Assembly: GCA_018894105.1 (NCBI GenBank)
Contig: CM032127.1
Span: forward strand, 1,397,001 to 1,461,000
Length of the DNA stretch: 64,000 bases
Reading direction: 5' to 3'
Source: Jacaranda mimosifolia
Lineage: Eukaryota > Streptophyta > Magnoliopsida > Lamiales > Bignoniaceae
A model generated the notes under the pieces. It was not told the DNA's origin. It did not search any database and was given only the letters and a program-made list of their open reading frames with translations. Below are positions 24,277-36,073 of this stretch, piece by piece. The first letter of the stretch is position 1. Every line of letters begins with the position of its first letter. The position numbers and the translations under genes are program-made.

Positions 24277-24403
24277 CATATTTGTATGTGTAAGATTTAA
24301 GTTTAAACTTGTACATGCGTGTGCATATAAAAAAATATATATTTATATTATTTTATTTATTTTTTAGAAAATAATAAATCATATAACCATTCATTTTCAC
24401 CAA

Positions 24404-25095
24404 GGTTTTAAAAACCGGACCGGACTAACCGGTTCGACCGGTGACAGGTCCAGTCCGAATCACACCTAAGAACCGGTCACAATTTGACCAGTTCACTCTC
24501 TCTTTTTTTTTTTTTTTTTCCCTTCTGTTTTTCTGTTTTTTTTAGGAAAAAAACATAAATCAAGGTCCAAGATAGCATATTAATCGGGTCTACTTATGAC
24601 TTTCGCATAGGGTTTTTATTTTTCACTCCCACTTTTTATATCAAATCCTAATTTCTTGATTTCTTTGCTTGTTTCATTTTCTTTAGGCTTTTTCTTTCTT
24701 CCTCCATCTCCACTGCTCAATTACTATTGATGTAGCCTGCAAGTGGAAAAACTTGTTCTATTTTATTAAATATTGAACTTGAAACTTGGAGGGATAACTA
24801 TTTGTATTAATATTAAATAGTTGTGCGTTACTATTTGAATTAGATTATATATTTGTAATTAATTAATAGAGAAATGATATTTTTGAAAGAAATATTTGAA
24901 GGAAAAAAAATGACTAAAATATGGAGAAAACTTTCTTTATTTATTTCTATATTATTGGATTTTTTCTATTTTTTGCAATATATTAATTATATTATATATA
25001 TTTATAAAATTAAATATAATTATTACGTCATACCGGTCGAACCAGTAACTAGTAAGGTCGCCGGTTCTTTGTCCGGTCCGATTTTAAAAACATTG
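24404..25095. mobile_element. Mutator-like MITE with long target duplication
   Basis: The left end reads GGTTTTAAAAACCGGACCGG and the right end on the opposite strand CAATGTTTTTAAAATCGGAC. ATTTTCACCAA is present directly at both flanks (24393-24403 and 25096-25106). A repeat of 9-11 bases fits a MULE insertion. Subterminal ACCGGTTCGACCGG-type motifs occur at both ends. The interior is AT-rich and non-coding. Confidence 0.65.
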
Positions 25096-25344
25096 ATTTT
25101 CACCAAAATTATAATTTAAGATAAATTTGATTATACAATATAATCAAATTACATAAAATATACTTCGAAAGTGCATTTATGAGTTTATTTTATTGTGGAA
25201 AAACGTACTTCACCAGCTAGGGATTCAATTATTTGGCTCCAATAATTTCAAACCTATGTTCGTAATGTTAAAAAGAAAAAGATATTTTCATTCTTCAAAA
25301 TCAATACAGTTAATTCTTTAAAAATTATTTTAACTTGAGAATTT

Positions 25345-26140
25345 AACAACCCGTTTGGTTTTCTTTTCATTTCCATCATTTTCAAAATGTTATAAAGTAA
25401 TTAGTAGAAATGAGTTGAAAATAAATTTGTATTTAGATGAATTGTTGGAAAAGTAATATTATATTGGGTTTAATAGATTATAAGTTGAGGGAGATATAAA
25501 TAATGAAATAGAGAGCGAAGATATATAGGTTATTGGGAGAAGTTATATAAGACATTGGAGAATGTGTTTTAAAAATGAAAATAAAAATGATGTCAAGTGA
25601 AAATAAGTTATATGTTTTGGTAATATTTGGATATGAATTATGTATTTTGGGAGAATGAGTTTTGAGAGTGGGGTTGGAGAATGTGAAATTTATATTGGAA
25701 AATGTGGTATGTATTTGTTTATATTTTGAAAATAGTAAGAAAATTATTTTGAAAAAAATTGGTATGTTTGTTTATGTTTTAAGAGGAGACAAATTCTACT
25801 GTAACAGTCAAATCAATGTATTTTTGTTGGATTTTTGGGGTAAAAATAAAATTAATTGATTTTTTTATTATTAAAATAATAATAAAATATGTATGGTGTA
25901 TATATATAATATATGTATGTATATATTAAAAAATAGGAAAGTTTTGGGGATAATGAAAGATAGGAGAGGGTATTTTGAAAATTTTAATTTGACATTTTGG
26001 TGGGAAAACTTTTGTATGTTTGGTTACATTTTGGGAAAACAAAATTATTTCCCCAAACTGTAATCAAACATAATATTTATTTTTGAAATAGTAAAAAATG
26101 TGAAAAGAGCTTTGAAAATGAAACCAAATAGACGCTGACT
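25345..26140. mobile_element. Tourist-like MITE (GTTTGGTTTTC ends)
   Basis: The left end reads CCCGTTTGGTTTTCTTTTCA and the right end on the opposite strand GCGTCTATTTGGTTTCATTT. TTA occurs near both edges but the exact termini are unclear. The interior has GAAAAT and ATTTTC inverted motifs like the copies at 30797, 32612 and 40711. Confidence 0.5.
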
Positions 26141-26700
26141 TAATGACTAAAATATTGTATATATATACCCTTGTATTCTTTTTTTTTTTTTTTTTTTTGT
26201 TATAAACATAAACACACATCATTAATTCGAATTTAAAGCTCACATTTATATATCTGAAAGCAATACCAATAAATTTAATTGACGACTTGATTGATATGCA
26301 CTTATATACAAACAAACTCTGACCAACTTTCTATAAATAAAATTCAGTCAATTTGTCACATCATATGAGATGTGTTTAAGAATTTTCCAAATCTTCAACT
26401 TCTATTTAAATAATTTAAAAAATTAATTTCATTTTTGAAAAAAAAAAAAAAAAAACTATGCATCCGTCGTGCAGAGATGATCGCACAAATGATTGATGGA
26501 TCTCAAGTGGGCCAAACCCAAACCCAAACCCAAATTCAACTCATGGACAATCATTATTGGCCCAAACATCCCACAAATATACCTTGATCTCTGGACACCC
26601 CGAAACGACGCAGTTACATAAGTTAGAACAAAACGTCGTCGCTAAGCAATCAAAGAGTCAGGGGCAGAATTGGGATATTCGTCGAAAGAAGACAAAGGGG
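26141..26700. other. eIF4A upstream region
   Basis: A poly-T tract (about 26178-26199) and a poly-A tract (about 26438-26455) lie here. GC content rises after 26580, with AAACGACGC and AAACGTCGTCG in inverted relation about 35 bases apart, probably part of the eIF4A promoter. No TATA box is obvious. Confidence 0.45.
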
Positions 26701-26912
26701 CGGTAGTAGGCTCAAGCTAAATCCCTAAAAAGAGAACTCTTCTGCTTTTTGCTTCTCCGTTTTTCAGTCTCTCTCATCTCTCTTCTCCTCAACTCCGCGG
26801 CGTAGATCCGAGGAGTTTTGGATAAATATCGACGCTTGAAGCAAATCCTAAATTGCGCACTTGCTCGATTTCGTTTTATCTCAGATCTTTGGCGAGTTTT
26901 GATTGCTGTCAG

Positions 26913-27927
26913 GTAACTTAATCAGACCGCTATTGGATATGTGTGTGTGTCTGTGTGATTCTGTTTATGTAGTTGCTTAGGTTTAGTTGAGTAAGTAGGT
27001 GGTTGGTTTTTGTTTTATTTTGATTGGTGATGGATTCCTTCTGTTTTTGTTTTTTTGCCCTTTTTTTTTTTTTTTAACTTTTTTCCGTATTGATTTGATT
27101 CGTTTTGGTTGTTTGATTTTTGAAATATCACGCTTTTTTTTATGCTTCTGTTTGAGTATTATTCTATTTTGACATAATTAGTTGTTTAGGTCTTTCATTC
27201 TTTTTGTTGTTATACGTGAAAATTAGCATATTCGTTTCCTATTTTTGGTCGTTGATCGTATGTTCTGCTGGAGCCCTGGCTTTTGACATTAAATTCTGCT
27301 GTAGCTAGAGCAGTAAATTATATTTTATATGTGTGCGTGTAGATATCTCTATGAGATTATTCACATATTGAACTAAATTGCCTCTGAAGCTCAATAAATA
27401 TTGCATTATCTACTTAAGCTTTTACTTGTATAAAATTTTTGGCTTATTTTGCCTGCATTTTTTGTTTGATTTGCTCTTGTTTTGTCAATATATTGTTAAC
27501 CTATCCACTGCAGTATTAGTACATTTACTTGGAGATAGGACTGTCAGATTTTCTAATTTATGGCATTGTTTATTATATCATTTTCTTTTATGAAACTGAA
27601 AATATGATGATTATATTCATCATATCTACTGGTCTTTGTCAAGCAACTTGAACTCTCCATTACAGTCATTATTTTGCTAAAGGGTCATGGTATTGGTATG
27701 TAATGTTTTTCTGCTACAATTTTATTTTCTTGCCATTTTATACCCGTGTGTTGTCTTTCATTCACTGCAGAATTATAATTGAATTGTCTTTTGCCCTTGC
27801 TTGGGGTCGGTTGTTTCATCCCATCTTGAGCTGACTTGTGAATTAATGTGTCTCGTTTGTCGATTTTTCTGTGCTTTCATCTTGCTCTCTTGAGCTGTGT
27901 GTTTATGTTTGCTTTCTGTTGCTGCAG
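26913..27927 (+). promoter_or_regulatory. 5' UTR intron of eIF4A
   Basis: A non-coding first exon with CT-rich leader sequence (about 26740-26912) ends in CTGTCAG before GTAACT. A 1015-base T-rich intron follows and ends TTGCTGCAG two bases before the ATG at 27930. Long leader introns in plant housekeeping genes often raise expression. The intron is inferred from splice signals and the T-rich composition. Confidence 0.75.
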
Positions 27928-27929
27928 TC

Positions 27930-29953
27930 ATGGCTGGAACGGTACCTGAAGGTTCTCAATTTGATGCTCGTCAGTTTGACGCCAAAATGAATGAGTTGTA
28001 AGTTCTCATCTTCTTTTTGTACCTATCAGCATTCTGAATATTAGCTTGAAGAAGTGGTTCAACCTTTTAGTTTCTTACTTCTGGTCTTGTTTTGATCATT
28101 GAACTCTGCGGACACAGACTTGGAACTGATGGTGGCGAGGAATTTTTCACAAGTTATGATGAGGTGTATGACAGTTTTGATGCTATGGGATTGCAGGAAA
28201 ATCTGCTTAGGGGAATCTATGCCTACGGTACATAAAAAATGGTTTAAATGTACTATAATTCTTCTCATAATTTCTGTGTTTTTGTATAATTTGAATGCCA
28301 ATCCTTGATTTGTCATTTGTTGGACTTGTTTCCTCTTCTATTCCTCTGATTTTCCCTCAGTCCCTGATGATATTTCATATTCCACCCTTTTGATTTATTG
28401 TCTTCACCAAATCCTCATTTATCACAAGTGGTTATGAAGCCTGCTTATGTATGTGTCTGTGTGTTTTATTGATGTGAATTTAGTATACTGCATTTGTACA
28501 ATTGAGTTTATGCTTCGGACTAATGTGACTTCCTGCTTTTTGTGGTCTGAGATGCTATAATAGTGTTTCTTTTTATTTTTGCCTTGTCTCATCCTCTGTT
28601 TTCTTTTAAGGTTTTGAGAAGCCCTCTGCAATTCAGCAAAGAGGGATTGTTCCTTTCTGTAAGGGTCTTGATGTGATTCAACAGGCTCAATCTGGCACTG
28701 GGAAAACTGCAACCTTCTGCTCTGGAATTCTGCAGCAGCTAGACTACAATGTAGTTGAATGCCAGGCCTTAGTTCTGGCACCCACCCGTGAACTTGCACA
28801 GCAAATTGAAAAGGTTATGCGGGCACTAGGTGATTATCTTGGTGTTAAGGTTCATGCTTGTGTTGGAGGTACCAGTGTTCGTGAAGATCAGCGTATTCTT
28901 TCCAGTGGGGTTCATGTTGTGGTTGGTACTCCTGGGCGTGTGTTTGACATGTTGAGAAGGCAGTCTCTGCGCCCTGACTATATCAAGATATTTGTGTTGG
29001 ATGAAGCAGATGAAATGCTTTCCAGGGGGTTCAAGGATCAGGTCTGCCTCTTAGGTTTTTGCTTTATTTTCATGTGCTTTAACCAGTGCTATTTCAATGA
29101 GGATTTTTTTTTTCTCCGTTTGCACAAGATGTGTTTTTATTATTGTTGCCTGTTAAAATCAACCTTCTTGTTGCATCAAGCTGCTGCTATTGTGTGAATT
29201 TGATCACAGCTTTCACCTATTGTGTCCTTGTGCTTCTTATTTCTCCCGCTGTTGACCCCCACTGGTCCTCCTTAAGCTCCATATTTTGCATCTAATACCT
29301 GGTCTTTGTTTTTCCAGATATATGATATCTTTCAGCTTCTGCCACCTAAGATTCAAGTTGGTGTATTCTCTGCTACCATGCCTCCAGAGGCACTTGAAAT
29401 TACAAGGAAATTTATGAATAAGCCTGTCCGCATTCTTGTGAAACGTGATGAGCTAACCCTTGAGGGTATTAAGCAGTTTTATGTTAATGTTGAAAAGGAG
29501 GAGTGGAAGCTCGAAACCCTTTGCGATCTTTATGAGACCTTGGCCATTACTCAGAGCGTCATCTTTGTTAACACCAGGCGTAAGGTTGACTGGCTTACTG
29601 ACAAAATGCGCGGCCGTGACCATACTGTCTCTGCCACCCATGGTGACATGGACCAGAACACTAGAGATATCATTATGCGGGAATTCAGATCTGGTTCTTC
29701 GCGAGTGCTCATCACCACTGATCTTCTGGCCCGTGGTATTGATGTCCAGCAAGTCTCTCTTGTTATCAACTATGATCTGCCAACTCAGCCTGAGAACTAC
29801 CTGCATCGTATTGGACGAAGTGGACGGTTTGGTAGAAAGGGTGTTGCCATAAACTTTGTTACCAAAGATGACGAACGCATGCTTTTCGACATACAAAAGT
29901 TCTATAATGTTGTAGTTGAGGAGCTGCCGGCCAATGTTGCAGACCTCCTGTAA
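27930..29953 (+). CDS. EIF4A: Eukaryotic initiation factor 4A (DEAD-box RNA helicase)
   Basis: eIF4A unwinds mRNA leaders as part of eIF4F during cap-dependent initiation. Coding exons are 27930-27997, 28118-28227, 28611-29041 and 29318-29953, giving 414 residues, the usual plant eIF4A length. The helicase motifs appear in order: Q motif region [12 protein letters not shown], motif I AQSGTGKT, Ia [10 protein letters not shown] and TPGRV, DEAD as [11 protein letters not shown] as FSATMP, then [25 protein letters not shown] and [13 protein letters not shown]. All catalytic residues are present. It is a canonical cytoplasmic eIF4A rather than eIF4A-III, judging by [12 protein letters not shown] and NVADLL at the ends. 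Antisense open frames over the last exon are shadows of conserved codons. Confidence 0.98.
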
Positions 29954-30796
29954 CGAGGTTTTGAGTCCCTGGGGTTAATGTTCCTTACTTGAAGCAATTT
30001 ACTATCTTATGTCATAGGCTAGTTCAATGTGTAACCGACCGTGATTGGGAGCTATAAGTGCCGTGAATTGCAGAGGGGCCTCGCTCATCTCCCAGTTTGG
30101 TTGCCGTTCCAAACTGCTGTTGCAAAATTTTTGGTTTGTCTTTTGTATTTTATTTGTGTCCAAAATAACTGCAGATTTGGATGATGTTGGGACTTAATAG
30201 AGTCGTAAAAGTTTTTGGTTTTGTGTATGTGATGATCTATTTATGTTCATGAGGTTTGATTTTATATTGGAACATGATACTTGTGTACAAATACACTCCA
30301 CATCTTGGGTATATGCGAATCCTAGTGTTTTTTTTTTTTCCTTTGTTGGACTTGTTAATTTATTTATCACTTTTCATGTAAATGCTATGGGGCCAAATAA
30401 TAGAAGAAAACCATTTCAACCAAACCCAAAGGTATATTTTGCCATGTATACCACCCATGTTCCTTGGTTCGAAAGATTAATTGGATGAGCATTTGTTGGA
30501 TGTTTCTTTGGCACAAGATAGCTATGTATATGATTGTCTTTTGCTACCTACCTTGTCCACTAATCCTTTATGCATGGCTGAAAGTTCATGCCAAATGAAT
30601 GTAGGCAGACATCGATCACTTTTTGGTGGGGATCGCCAGTTTTTGGGACATGCTGAGGCCAAAGAACATGATCAATTCATAATGTTCCCATGGGATATGA
30701 GCTGGTCTGCATAATCTTTAATAACAGTTGGATGCATCCAATGGCCTTATAATACAGTCCTATTCTCCGAATTATTTAAATCAAATTCCAAGGGCC
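29954..30796. other. eIF4A 3' UTR and intergenic
   Basis: About 250-300 bases of 3' UTR probably follow the stop. The rest shows no supported gene; the small frames at 30243-30488 and 30481-30714 resemble no family. Confidence 0.5.
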
Positions 30797-31100
30797 CGCT
30801 TGTTTTTGTTTTCTGAATCCCTATTCATTTTCTATTGAAAATGAAAATAGAGACATCAACTTCTCCCTCATTTTTACAGACAGTTTCATTATTAAAATAT
30901 TCTTCCAAACAAATTCTTACACTCTCTCTTCATTTTCTCCTACTCACATTTGCACGATTTTTAATACAAAACACTATATTTTTCAAATACAACTAACTTT
31001 CAACCCTATAAAATCATTACATTTTATAACTAACTTTTCGCTATTCCTTTTCATCAGAAAATGAAGATGCCTTCAAAAAACAAATTCAAATGGCCTTTAA
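30797..31100. mobile_element. Tourist-like MITE
   Basis: The left end reads GGGCCCGCTTGTTTTTGTTT and the right end on the opposite strand AAAGGCCATTTGAATTTGTT. Inside, TCATTTTCTATTGAAAATGA is a near palindrome. It is related to 40711-41015. Edges and target duplication are uncertain. Confidence 0.5.
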
Positions 31101-31949
31101 GGTTAAATAGCATCAATAAACGTATCATGGAGACCAAAATGGAAGAGTGATTGTAGAAGGACAGAAATGCCCCTGCATCAGCACTAGATCATCCATGTAG
31201 TATGAGGGCAAACAGTCATTTCACCAAGAGCGAATATATTTGGCTCACATATAAATGTCATTTCATTCTTCTAGTAAGTTCTTTTTCTCGCTTTTTTATT
31301 TTATTTTTTGTATCACATTTAAACCCTAGAAACAAGAGAAATGACTGTATTTTAAAATCATAGTCAAAATAAGCTTGCTAAGGCGCCTACACAGAACATA
31401 CAACATTCTTCTAATCATAGTCAAAGTCCACATTTTACAAAAGCTGTCATCTTTGTTAAAATTCTCATATCAGGTGATGGCCCATGATGTGCACTGATTT
31501 TAACTACTGTAAAAAAAAAAAAAAAAAAAAAAAAAGGAATTAAAATATTGCTCTTTTTCCCTTATTTCTCCTATCAAACTTTTTCCTTCTCATTCTAAAA
31601 CAAGTAGTCCAGCAATGGCTGATTAGGCATGCACTGAAATAAGCAGTCTTTTCCTATATTAACTTGAGTTAGTTTTGGGTTGCCTGGAATTATTGATTGT
31701 CAAGTTGCTTTGTCAATAAGGCTCATGATTTGGAGAACATTTAGTTTTGTTTGTCACACTTTTTTTAGATCATTGTAAGAACCCTAAAGTGACTTTAGCC
31801 TGCAACATATGCTCCCATGAATTATGAGTGTGAATGATGGCTCCCCAAAGCACAAGCTGCAACACAAATGTTTCATCAAAATGATTGCATTTTGATCCAT
31901 TATTGTGATCAAAATTACACTTCTACCTTAAATCCAAGAAGTCAATTCT

Positions 31950-31980
<31 letters not shown>

Positions 31981-32611
31981 CCCTTTGTCTTCTTGAGATA
32001 AGTATAAGATTGAATCTGGTTGATATGTTTGAAAGTCTTATTTTGAACTACTAATCATATTCTTAATTTTCAATTTTTATAAATGTCTTTGTCACTCAGT
32101 ATAAACTGACAACATACAGATAATATAGTTAAGATATAATGAAAAAACTTATATAATGTGAAGGCGATCATAATATTTGACATTTCTTAACATTTGAGGT
32201 AAGAATTATTCGCCATTAAATGTTATATAAATAGATAATTAGTATTATATTATATTTAATGTGGATATAGAAATTCATGTTTTATTATTTATCAATATAA
32301 CTAGTATCAATACTTTGATAAGTTAAATTTATGGATGCAAGGACAACGTGCTGCGAAATTAGTACATAAGTACAGAATATGTCTAAGTGTATCAAATCAA
32401 TATTTATAAAGTAAAAAAGAACCAAAAATATAATTCTATCATAAAAACACAACCCAAGCCACATGTTTTGATCTCAAATCATTGAAATCACAACCCATCT
32501 AACTATAGCACACAAATTGCTTCCCTTAAGTTATATATTTTAAATTAATAGAATTCTAACACAAAATTGAAGAATAAAATAAACTAGGTTTGACTGGTCT
32601 AACTGTAGAGG
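31101..32611. other. Intergenic
   Basis: No gene is supported. A poly-A tract (about 31510-31535) and a CT microsatellite (about 31955-31981) are the only clear structures. Confidence 0.5.
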
Positions 32612-33095
32612 CTGTTTGATTTCATTTTCTAGAGCCATTTTTATTTTCTAATGAAAATGCATAGTGAAAAATTAGTTAGAATAGTTGAATTTGAAAATAA
32701 AGTTTTATTTGGATATATTGTAGAAAATTATATATTTATATAGGTGTGAAAATGATATGTATTTGGATGTTGGGTGTTTTTGTATTAAAAGTTGTGTAGA
32801 TTTTTAATTTGAATTGATGATGTGATGTTTGATTTTTTGAAAAAATTAATATTATAATTTAAATTTGAATTTATAATATTTTTGTTGTAAATAGTGTATG
32901 AGAAGTATTGAAAAAATAAAAAATGATTAAGATAATAATAGCGGTTGAAAAAAAGATGAAAATAGAGAGAAAATATAATAAAAATGTTTGAAAAATAAAA
33001 ATATTTAAAAAAATAGTATAGATGTGATAGTTTTTCGTTTTCATTTTTAGGAGAAAATAAAAATGACTTCTGAAAATAAAAACAAACGGCCCCTT
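32612..33095. mobile_element. Tourist-like MITE upstream of the DUF3511 gene
   Basis: The left end reads AGGCTGTTTGATTTCATTTT and the right end on the opposite strand AGGGGCCGTTTGTTTTTATT. TAG flanks both ends, possibly a changed TAA/TTA duplication. It ends about 270 bases before the DUF3511 start codon, inside the likely promoter. Confidence 0.5.
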
Positions 33096-33368
33096 AGAGT
33101 CCTTGAGCCCATTTTAAACGGCATCAAGAAATTATTTCCACACTCGACAATTTCAAAATCAAACAATAAAACCACCACTCACTCAACATCTCCTCCCCTC
33201 TTCCTCTTTGGTGGTTTGTCTTTGGCCCCCCACTCTGCCAAATTTCCCCATCCTCTTACCTGTCAACAAAACAACCCAAAAAATACTCATCAAGACTAAC
33301 TTTTTCCCACCCCATAGCCAAAGACTCATAAACTCAAGCGAAGGCTCAAACTTTCTTCCCAAGAATCC

Positions 33369-33746
33369 ATGGAAGACTACAGATCAAAGTCCTACAATCA
33401 TGGGGGAATGCAAATAGAGCCTTACTATGGACCCCCATCTACTACTAGGCCCAATGATTTCAGGTCTTATAGTGTTTCATACACTTCCTCTGCTGCCTCC
33501 TCTTCATACTACTATGCTGCCCCGCCGCCCCCGGTGGTGGCGCCGCCCCAGAAGCTGAAGAAGGGGAAGAGCACTAGTGGGTCAATTTCAAAATCTTGGA
33601 GTTTTAGTGATCCTGAGTTTCAGAGGAAGAGAAGGGTGGCCAGCTACAAAGTTTACTCTGTGGAAGGTAAAGTCAAAGGGTCTCTTAGAAAGAGTTTTAG
33701 GTGGCTTAAGAATAGGTACACTCATGTGGTTTATGGATGGTGGTGA
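33369..33746 (+). CDS. DUF3511 domain protein
   Basis: An intronless 125-residue plant protein. It begins MEDYRSKSYN, has a serine/tyrosine- and proline-rich middle (SSAASSSYYYAAPPPPVV), a basic stretch KLKKGKSTSG, then the conserved DUF3511 core with SKSWSFSDPEFQRKRRVASY and KVKGSLRKSFRWLKNRYTHV, ending VYGWW. This family is plant-specific and its molecular role is not known. The core is highly basic with no signal peptide or membrane segment, so a nuclear or cytosolic location is plausible. The ATG at 33369 gives the expected MEDYRS start; the longer upstream frame is not needed. Confidence 0.92.
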   Translation: MEDYRSKSYNHGGMQIEPYYGPPSTTRPNDFRSYSVSYTSSAASSSYYYAAPPPPVVAPPQKLKKGKSTSGSISKSWSFSDPEFQRKRRVASYKVYSVEGKVKGSLRKSFRWLKNRYTHVVYGWW

Positions 33747-34524
33747 TGTAAACAACTCAGGGGAGTATGCTTTTGCTTTTCTATAATATATATTTTTCTT
33801 CTTTTGTTTGGATATAGAGTTATGAGATGCTTTAGATTGTGATGTGTAATGAGCAGTCAGCATGAAAAATCCATCAAAGTTAAGTCTTTTTAGAGTATTT
33901 GTACTTACTGCTCTGAAGAAGTTATTTCTGGTGATCTGGATTGCTTCCTTTTCAAGATTTGAACCTTAAATCTTGTCTGGTCTGATGTAATTTGCATGTC
34001 TGTGTATCTTAGGAAGGAGATTAGATTTGATCTTTGAATAGAGAAATAATTATGATGTTATGTTCTGAATCTGAAATTGCTTGATCTGAGATTTATGAGT
34101 TCTCTATTTGTTTGTGGCAGTGGATTAGTACTGGTTGACCTTTGAATCTTTGCTGATCATACATCCATGAATAGTTTTATGGGTCTTCTCATGTTGATTT
34201 TTGGCTTAATTTTCTGTTATGGAGTTGTGAAGTACTTGTTTCCTATGAGGGAATTTATGAGTTTGTTTCCAATGCAATTTTGTGCATGAAACACAATAGG
34301 TTATGAGTGAAATTCCTTTACTCAAAGTCTGATTTAACGATCGAACCACCTCTTGGAACACATTTTGGATCTTTTATTTCATTTCGTGTTACATCTCCTA
34401 TTTTAATTTCATGAATACATGCCAAGTGTATCTGATTTTAAATCAATTATTTTTATAAGAAAATATTTAATGCAATTGACATATGTTCATTAAATGAAAT
34501 AGGAAATGAAACATTGAATGAAAT
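33747..34524. other. DUF3511 3' UTR and intergenic
   Basis: Likely 3' UTR in the first 200-300 bases, then non-coding sequence. No further gene is supported. Confidence 0.5.
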
Positions 34525-35202
34525 TAGGGTTGTCAACGAGTCGAATTTGGATCGGATTTACCATATTTGAATTTGATTCCGAATCCGACCCAAAATCCTA
34601 CAGGATTTTTGTTAGTCAGTACCATATCTGAATCCGATGGATATTCGAAATTCGATTAAAAAATCTGACTCAAATTATTGTTTTTTTCTTTTTTCTTTTT
34701 TCCTTTTGAATTTTATAAAAATATTGTATTCATAAACTAAAAATATGTTATATTTGAATTTTTAACAATTTTTTATTATATATTAATCCAAAAGTTAAAT
34801 ATTTAAATACTAAATTCCTATTTCACATTATATTAATGCATAAATGAAATATTATATGTTATTATATTTGATATTTTATCAATATTCCTCTTATTTTAAG
34901 ATTAAAGACTCAATATTTATAGTAAAATATAGACGTTAATATAAATATTAGGTCAATATAATATATAAATTTTATTTTAAAATTTTTATTAATATTATAT
35001 ATAAGAGTATTAATTTAATAAAAAATATTCAAGCTCGAATTCAAATCTTTAACGAATCGAATTACTTAATTCCATATCTAATCTACTTATTTCGGATTAA
35101 GAATATTCATAATCGGATTTGATCTATTGAATATTTTAATCGAATAAAAATTTTAAAATTTGGATCGAATTTGGATTAAAATCCAGTCCAATGACAGCCT
35201 TA
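34525..35202. mobile_element. hAT-type MITE, copy B
   Basis: A 678-base element begins TAGGGTTGTCAACGAGTCGA and its opposite end begins TAAGGCTGTCATTGGACTGG. Flanks AATGAAAT and AGTAAAAT agree at six of eight bases. It is a full-length relative, in the same orientation, of 23620-24276, about 11 kb away. Confidence 0.7.
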
Positions 35203-36073
35203 AGTAAAATAAAGGATCCAAACCGCATATAACACACTGTACTGATTCTGTGCTCTTCCTATGAGCATTTTCGACAAGATTTATCTTATATGTGCACTAT
35301 AAATAGTTTTTCCCTATATTTGGAAGTAAAATTATTCTTAAAAAGTTATGAATGATCAAGTAAAAATTTTAAATTCTCTCTACAGTTAATAATCTTAGTA
35401 CAATCAAGAGTTCCCCTCAATGCCAAAAATTTGAAATAAAAATAACCTGCAATATTCTGCAGCCTTGGAAAAAAATTGAAATAAGGAAGAATAGGGAAGC
35501 AAATAAGTAAAGTCAGCTTGCGAGTTCATGAATTGAGCTCGAACCAGCTATTTTGAGTTAAATCAAACTCGATTTTTATTTTAAACAAATTTCTAATTGT
35601 CTTTGCCTTGGGTCGAAGCCCCTAAACCACTATATAATTAAATTAATCTTTTTACTTTACTAAGAAATATAATATTATATTATTGTTTTACTTCGAGATC
35701 GAGCACACACTCGAACTTAAACTCGAACTCATAGTTGTTTACAAATTACTTGACAATTTGAGTTTAAACTGAATCAAGCCAAGTTACGCTTGAGTTTTTA
35801 TTGAATCAAATTTAAGCTCAAGCTCCAGCTCGAACTTTCCCCTAGGCTCGGATTGATCTAGAACGACAAGTTATTATATAACAAAGGGATGATTACAAGT
35901 TGAGTCAACTTCATAATTCACTGGGTTAACACATAAGCCAATACATGCATTATGAGTACATGTGCTAGACCATAATTGTACACTTAAAATTATCCAATCT
36001 TTATATCAATTGTACAATAGAAAGACGAACCTATTACAGACAGGATAAGTACCAGCTCACAATGGAAACAAGC
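35203..36073. other. Intergenic, downstream of CLP1
   Basis: No gene is supported. About 35520-35860 is rich in CTCGA/GCTCGA motifs and is probably a decayed relative of the hAT MITE at 17955. The CLP1 3' UTR lies at the far end (minus strand). Confidence 0.45.

Noticed and set aside
29453..29896. 147-residue antisense open frame over the last eIF4A exon
   Set aside because: It mirrors highly conserved helicase codons and shows no family likeness.
33063..33299. Frame just upstream of the DUF3511 gene
   Set aside because: It starts in the right end of a MITE and stops before the real start codon.
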